This document shows, in pieces, positions 1-5,400 of a stretch of DNA of 10,508 nucleotides. The position numbers and the translations under genes were made by a program. The notes under the pieces are model-generated. The model searched no databases. It saw only the letters and a program-made list of their open reading frames with translations, and was not told the origin of the DNA. Position 1 is the stretch's first letter. Every line of letters starts with the position of its first letter. The DNA is taken from contig JAOXYC010235793.1 in the NCBI GenBank assembly GCA_028565715.1, positions 1 to 10,508 of the forward strand, given 5' to 3'. This DNA is from Phoronis pallida (taxonomy: Eukaryota > Phoronida > Phoronidae).

Positions 1-433
1 GGTGATTTGACAGCAAAACAATCTAATTTGCGCGTGTTTACGTGCAGATTGAATGCGACGCCTTAATTTTGCAAAAACAAAACGCCTGGGGCCTTCGTTA
101 GGCGCAGCGCCAGCTATCGGCTGCACGGAATCTCATTGCTTAAAAACACATTAACCCCGACATTAACGTCAAGTAATTCTTCTTCGTCTCGTTATATCGT
201 CAAAACCGAAGGGAAATAAGGCCAAGACGTCAAGCTCTAGTCGAGGAAAAGCCCAGAACTGAGATGCTATCCCAAAATCCCCTGATGACCCAACTTAGAA
301 TAATGAAAATGTCCAAGCAAGTCTTGCCGGAGGATGGCAATGTGGGTAGCAAAACAACATGATCCAGGAGTGTCTACTCTTAGTCAGGGCTGATACTGAT
401 CGAAAAATGTGTTTTTATTCCGTATTTGGGACC
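1..433. other. No gene recognised
   Basis: The stretch is less AT-rich than the rest of the window, with a few short palindromic words such as CGCCT/AGGCG near 82-104. I see no splice-bounded open frame, transposon end or RNA gene. The longest open frame here begins at 359 and belongs to the minisatellite artefact. Confidence 0.5.
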
Positions 434-669
434 ATTCCAACGGCGTTCGTGATACATGCTGAGTGCATTCTAAGTAGATTCGTAACGCATTCGAGGCACG
501 ATCGTAGAATTCGAACTACCATCTTAGGAATTCGAAGTGCATTACAGTTGTTCATACTGCGTTCCAACGGCATTTCAGGTATTCCAACGACATTCGAACC
601 GCATATGAACGCCAATACGCCAAGAACAGACGCGAATCATCCCATGTATTCCAATTGCGTTCCGACAAC
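434..669. repeat. Degenerate 11-bp minisatellite, consensus near ATTCGAACGGC
   Basis: The stretch divides into about 21 short units. Well-kept ones are ATTCCAACGGC (434), ATTCGTAACGC (478), ATTCGAAGTGC (530), GTTCCAACGGC (561), ATTCCAACGAC (581) and ATTCGAACCGC (592). Most are 11 bp; several are 9 bp, always with the loss in the second half. The 121-codon open frame that covers it is a by-product of the repeat: a period of 11 is not a multiple of 3. Confidence 0.75.
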
Positions 670-720
670 GCTGCTCAATTTGAAATTCCCGCCGGAATGC
701 AGCTCGAATTTTGAAAAAAA

Positions 721-760
721 GTGATTCTTGCTGATTCTTGTCCATTCCTGCTGATTCGAG
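721..760. repeat. Short 10-bp tandem array
   Basis: Four consecutive 10-bp units, GTGATTCTTG, CTGATTCTTG, TCCATTCCTG and CTGATTCGAG, lie 50 bp after the 11-bp array. They share the ATTC core and may be a shortened descendant of it. Confidence 0.6.
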
Positions 761-1326
761 CTGAGTGTGACGACATTGTCTCTTAAGAAAACATGCATAT
801 GTACGGAAGTGAGAAAAGACGTGTTTTGGGTGGAAATTTTCATCTGGCTGTGAAATAAAAACAAAACATAGAAGTGCAACTGTGGTAAAGCGCGTAAGGA
901 AGCGAACCCGTTCTTTTTCTTTTCTGTTTTGATTTTAAACCGTAATTTCACTTTTAACTAAGGACTCAATCAATGTTATTGACATATTCAATTGCCTCGC
1001 ATTTCCTTTTGTAATCTTCACGATTACATTTTTTCATCTCACATATGTTAAACCCAGTAAGTTATGTACAAACTTAAACATTTCTACCCGTTTATCTATG
1101 TACATGGTTTTAAAGATGCATATTGTGCCTTATAAATGAACAAGAAAATCATAACAACAAAATAACAGCAATTATGCTCAAATAACCACATTTGAAGAAG
1201 TTTACTTTTATTTCTAGCACCGGAAAATAATGTAAATGCTTGCATATACTTAATGAACTATCACTTGTAAATAAATATTTTAGGTACAAAAGATAAAGTT
1301 AGTTCCACTATAATATGGTTAGTGGT
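761..1326. other. AT-rich non-coding stretch
   Basis: Mostly A/T sequence with short homopolymer runs. I found no repeat structure, RNA gene or credible exon on either strand. Confidence 0.5.
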
Positions 1327-1328
1327 TA

Positions 1329-1612
1329 CCGTATAACCCCGCAATTGAGCGCATGCGCCTATATGCAAAATAATGCATTTTGCTCTCAAAATTTGTAAAT
1401 TCAAATTCGCGCAAAATAGGCGCATGGGCCTAAAAGGTTCTGCGATTAGGCCCATTAACTGGGCGCTCCGGATATAAGCGCACTTTTTGCATAGTTATTT
1501 CAACACTCGCTTTTAACAAATTTCTTGAAAAATAGGCGCATGGGCCTATAATTCCTGCGTATAGGCGCGTATTCACGCATAGGCGCGTGCGCTCATTTGC
1601 GGGGTTATACGG
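1329..1612. mobile_element. 284-bp MITE with 34-bp terminal inverted repeats
   Basis: The ends 1329-1362 and 1579-1612 are inverted repeats matching at 32 of 34 positions, beginning CCGTATAACCCCGC. TA dinucleotides flank both sides (1327-1328 and 1613-1614), as for Tc1/mariner-type target duplication. The inside is non-coding but structured: the 17-mer ATAGGCGCATGGGCCTA occurs exactly at 1416-1432 and 1532-1548, with further partial copies (ATAGGCGCG, TAGGCCCAT). It is GC-rich against an AT-rich background. No transposase is present, so mobilisation in trans is inferred. Confidence 0.85.
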
Positions 1613-1614
1613 TA

Positions 1615-2071
1615 TATGCATTTTTACTCTATAAGCCTGACACGAAATAAAATAGGGTGTCGAGGACCGGTAAATAAAATGATAAAACTGTAAAAAACAC
1701 CTTGTACCGGTCATAAAATATATTATAATGTCACTAGCTTTCGGAACTTGTCCTTCTTCGGCATAATGAGGAAATTACCCGCCGTTCGTTGCACTTCCCC
1801 CGGGCTACACTGAGAGATTACAGCGAATCAAATGGACAACATTGGACGACTTGTATGTGAAATGACCATTTACAGTAAAACGGGATCCACTAGGATATTT
1901 GATATCCACTTCGTTAAGAATGATGAGCAAACATGCACCGTCATTTTACGTAATAATTCGAGGCACTGGGAAGCCGAGTTTCGGAAAACCCGGAAATGCC
2001 CGATTTACATGCTCGTGCTCTGTCACTTAAGATTTCGAAGGACCTACACTGCCACTGACTTCGTTTTGCCT
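1615..2071. other. Region past the caspase stop; no gene recognised
   Basis: It would contain 3' UTR and flanking DNA of the minus-strand gene. An 81-codon plus-strand frame with an ATG at 1832 matches nothing I know and has no supporting context. A small inverted repeat (GACCGGTA / TACCGGTC) lies near 1662-1711. I did not find a clear minus-strand AATAAA close to the stop. Confidence 0.4.
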
Positions 2072-2142
2072 CACTAGTTAGCTTAGATGGTAGCGTATCT
2101 GACTGGCAATCAGGAGGCCTGGGTTTGAGTTCCAGATCAGTT
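2072..2142 (+). pseudogene. Degenerate tRNA-like sequence (anticodon GGC), tRNA pseudogene or head of a SINE
   Basis: The order of a tRNA is kept: TAGCTTAGATGG (A-box-like), an anticodon stem-loop TCTGA-CTGGCAA-TCAGG with GGC at 2105-2107 (alanine by the code), and a T arm CTGGG-TTTGAGT-TCCAG with five pairs. The D stem pairs poorly and the acceptor stem pairs at 5 of 7 positions, with mismatches. The T loop has TTTGAGT in place of TTCGAAT. A functional gene is therefore unlikely; a pseudogene or a tRNA-derived SINE fits better. Confidence 0.5.
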
Positions 2143-2177
2143 CCGAAATCTCCTGTCTTTTCAATATTGATCACGTT

Positions 2178-2408
2178 TCATTTTACGTCGCTGCAAACAT
2201 CTGCGAGGTTTGCAATATCCGTTGCTGCAGAACTTCCCGTACATGTAGCAGCATCACTGTTGAAATCATCATTGCTCCCGCTATCTTGATCTTCTTCTTG
2301 CTCTTGTATCGCGTCACGACTTTCAGAGACCTGAATTCGAATATACGCAGGATTTTGTTTCAGTTCTGTGGCACTGTGACAGTAAGAATCTTTACTTTTA
2401 AGGTCAAC
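2178..2408 (-). CDS. Terminal coding exon, acidic Ser/Asp-rich tail, probably the 3' exon of the caspase gene
   Basis: This segment lacks a start codon and is only found through its splice site. A strong acceptor with a pyrimidine tract (TTTTTCTTTTCAAATAG|) opens a 231-nt frame of 76 codons that ends with TGA at 2178-2180. It begins VDLKSKDSYCHSATELKQNP, continues AYIRIQVSESRDAIQEQEED, and ends in a Ser/Asp/Ala/Thr-rich stretch, SDAATCTGSSAATDIANL and a few more residues. The composition is clearly protein-like. The start is phase 0, which fits the phase-0 donor at 4370 of the small-subunit exon. I recognise no domain; it may be a degradation, docking or regulatory tail. Alternative starts inside it at 2373 and 2330 have weaker tracts. 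It could instead be the last exon of another minus-strand gene, or a further exon may lie in the 1962-bp intron. Confidence 0.7.
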   Translation of the reverse strand, partial: VDLKSKDSYCHSATELKQNPAYIRIQVSESRDAIQEQEEDQDSGSNDDFNSDAATCTGSSAATDIANLADVCSDVK

Positions 2409-5400
2409 CTATTTGAAAAGAAAAATATTCATTATTGTAGTTCTTAACGAATTTTGGGAAAATGTGAATTTTTGAGTTCTCTATGTTGAGTTGGCTTTGG
2501 CTTGTTTTCGCAAGTTGCTTTGGTATATATATTTTAATAATAAAATACGCTAATATTAAATGTAGTTTCGTGTAAAATGTAGTTTTAGGTAAACATTTTA
2601 GTGAAATTGCTACAGTTACACAGACATAATACAAATGGATTGATTACAATTTTAAAGTTCCTAATACTAAGGTCTGAGGAATATGTAAAACGTTATTCAG
2701 TACTCGTGTACTCGCTAGAGTGATATAACAAAGTATATTAGTTTGTTGTATTTATTGGAATACAAGGGTAACTATGTGATAAAAAATGTATCAATCGCAG
2801 CCGCTAAGTAAACGAAGTGAGAAGGTACACACAATAATCTTTAAAGTAACACATCCGGTTTCAGGCTGTTCCAAGGTTTAGACATACAATTTGGGAGTTC
2901 CACTGGGTCAGAAATGGCTTCACGAAGTTATGAACTATGAGTTGAGACAAACATCTCGAAAATCCCTCGTACATGTAGTCTATCGTACATGTATATTTGT
3001 GATTTAATGCTAACCACTGCAGAATGTTATTCGTGCTGCCGCGCGAATAACAATCGAGCCGCCTGAATGACAGGCACGAACTAGGAATCGGCAGTTTGGC
3101 ATTAAATCACTAAAACACGACGGATTCTTTATTAGTTTGGCTCTTCTCAAAGGTCATAACATCAAGAATGCAATCCTGACCCACCAAAAAACCCAAAATG
3201 TGTTTTTAGACCTTAGAAATCGAAAATTTGACTTTAAAGGAAGTATACATGCTGAAATCGTCCACATGCATGCCTGAATCAAAAATTGTTAGTACAATGG
3301 GATCACAAAATTGTTAACATATTTTAAATTTTATCAAAAAAGTATCAAAGAGATTGATTACATATCATGCGAGAACTATAAATTTTACAACAGTATGTTG
3401 AAAAATCCAATATCAACCGAGACGTTTATATTTTATGAACTTTTGAGTTAAAAAACGGCTTATAACTCCTGTTCTGCACAAAATAAACTTTTGAAAATTT
3501 AGTATTATTTAGAATTAAATGTTATGTAGTCATCGTAAAAATTTCATTGCAATTAAGTATTCTGTTTTGACATGACGACAAAATCAAAACAACTTGCCAA
3601 GTTTGCACATACCAAAATGTTTAATTTGCATCCGCTAACAGGACATTGACAATAGTACCTTGCTGTTTTTGTGACCTCGTGTCAAAACGACAACAAAACT
3701 GGTTTTGAAATTTTTACTACTAGCTGACAATATAAATTTACATCTAAGAGATGATTTTCAGGATATTACAATCCTCATTTCAGGAGATACTAGACGTAAA
3801 AATCCAGCAAAATATGATTCTTTTTGACACCTATGGCTCTGATATTGAACATTTTGACATCCTATATTGAATCCAACTATTTTGGAATAATATCTAATCA
3901 ATCTCTTTGATATTTTGCAAACTTATTAGTAATACATTAAGGTTGTCGACTAACAAATTTGAATATATTTGCTTGCTCTGTTGCCGAGAAAACGCTTGTT
4001 AAAAAGTGGCCCACTTTTTTTTGGGACACCCGATTTATGAAAACTATTTTCAGAAGTAAGATGCTCATTGGTCCATGAAGTGAGATGTTTTTGGCTTTTG
4101 CCGATATTTCTGACATTACAGCCATCACAAATACATTCATACACTATTTTGGATCGGAGAGCATCATGCGCCTTTTTGAACTCCTTTGGTTTTTTTCAAT
4201 GCAGCTAACATTTAAAAATGGCAGCTGAATTACTTTAATATTAAAAACAGTTCAATCTCGACATTTCTAAAACTATATTAGTGTGAAATTTCAGGAATGG
4301 CGATGTGATACATTTAAATTTCATTTGAAAGAGAAACAAATAATTTTCAAGAAATAATTTGTCTGCTTACGCTTGGATGAACCGCCACAGTTCTGATGAC
4401 ACCATCTTTGCTGGACCCTGAAACATCATGACCGTCATGTGTTCCAGCAACGTTTGCAGCCAACACAAGCTTCCTTTTTAGGGATGAAAATGTCAGCATT
4501 GGCTGATTTACTTCCTCAAGCATTTTCTTATTTGCATTTCGCAGAATAACTTCTATTTCACGCTTCTTCTTGGTGTATTTGCGTATGTTTTCCATGACGT
4601 GTTGGATGAAGAAGGTTCCCTTGGTGACATGTCTCAAAGATTGTGACCCTGGTGTGGCGGAGTAAGCCACAATGAAATCTTGCTCTTCAACAGGGATCAG
4701 ATCGTTTTGAGAAACACTACCTGAAATATTCAAAAGGGGCACAATTATATGAAAGTAGCTAACAACTAGCTAACATGTCTCGTTCATAAGGTTAGCCAAA
4801 TTAGAAAATGAACAGAGTTTTCTAAACCAACATGCCCATCACCTATCATAAATTTTGGGCTAATGCATAAGTAAATTATATAATACATTGAGACAAAAAC
4901 TAAACTTTACCACTTGTACAAACAAAATTCTAAGAAAAAGTTTATTATACGGTTACTGTTATTTCATCTGTTATGCGCTTTAATAACATATTGTCTAAAG
5001 TGACAGTGGGCTGTTTTTTGTTACACATGTCATTAATAACAAATATCGTATCTTGTCTTTAATATCTAAGATTAAATACATTCATTTCTTATTAAATAAA
5101 AGCGCACCTGTTTCATCAGACTGACAGGCCACTATGAAGAAACATTTTGGCTTTTCCTTTAATGATGTACAACATGATGATCTGAACTTTGACGTGATGC
5201 CAACAATCGGGGTGCTATTCCCGTCAACCCCATACACATGGGCTCGTTTACCATGACTAAGTACGACACCAACAAAGCAGCTGAACTGTTCATGGTCTTG
5301 TTCACTGTAGTGTTTAAAGCATGCTTCAATCTGGTCGCTTCTGAGGTTTTCGTAGACTCTGTTGTCGAATCCAAGCATTCCAAGTGTGTATTTTATGTTC

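Larger units (their letters stand above)
2409..4370 (-). other. Last caspase intron, filled with transposon relics
   Basis: This 1962-bp interval runs from the donor GTAAGC at 4370 to the acceptor TTCAAATAG at 2409. It holds the foldback at 2999-3110, the inverted repeat pair 3343-3912 and a transposon-like end near 4001-4033. The overlapping minus-strand frames near 3937-4144 fall across that transposon end and are not credible exons. A further exon inside cannot be excluded. Confidence 0.55.

Noticed and set aside
434-669. CRISPR-like array
   Set aside because: Units are 9-11 bp and contiguous without spacers, and the window is eukaryotic.
359-724. 121-codon plus-strand open frame
   Set aside because: It lies over the decayed 11-bp minisatellite. 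The repeat words keep stops rare by composition, the period is not a multiple of 3, and no domain is visible.
1430-1714. 94-codon minus-strand frame
   Set aside because: Much of it is read through the non-coding MITE at 1329-1612, including its inverted end.
1832-2077. 81-codon plus-strand frame
   Set aside because: No known domain; it runs up to the tRNA-like relic and has no supporting context.
3937-4144. Two overlapping minus-strand frames with a shared RVSQKK / GVPKKSGP reading
   Set aside because: These are translations of the transposon-like end near 4001-4033, not coding exons.
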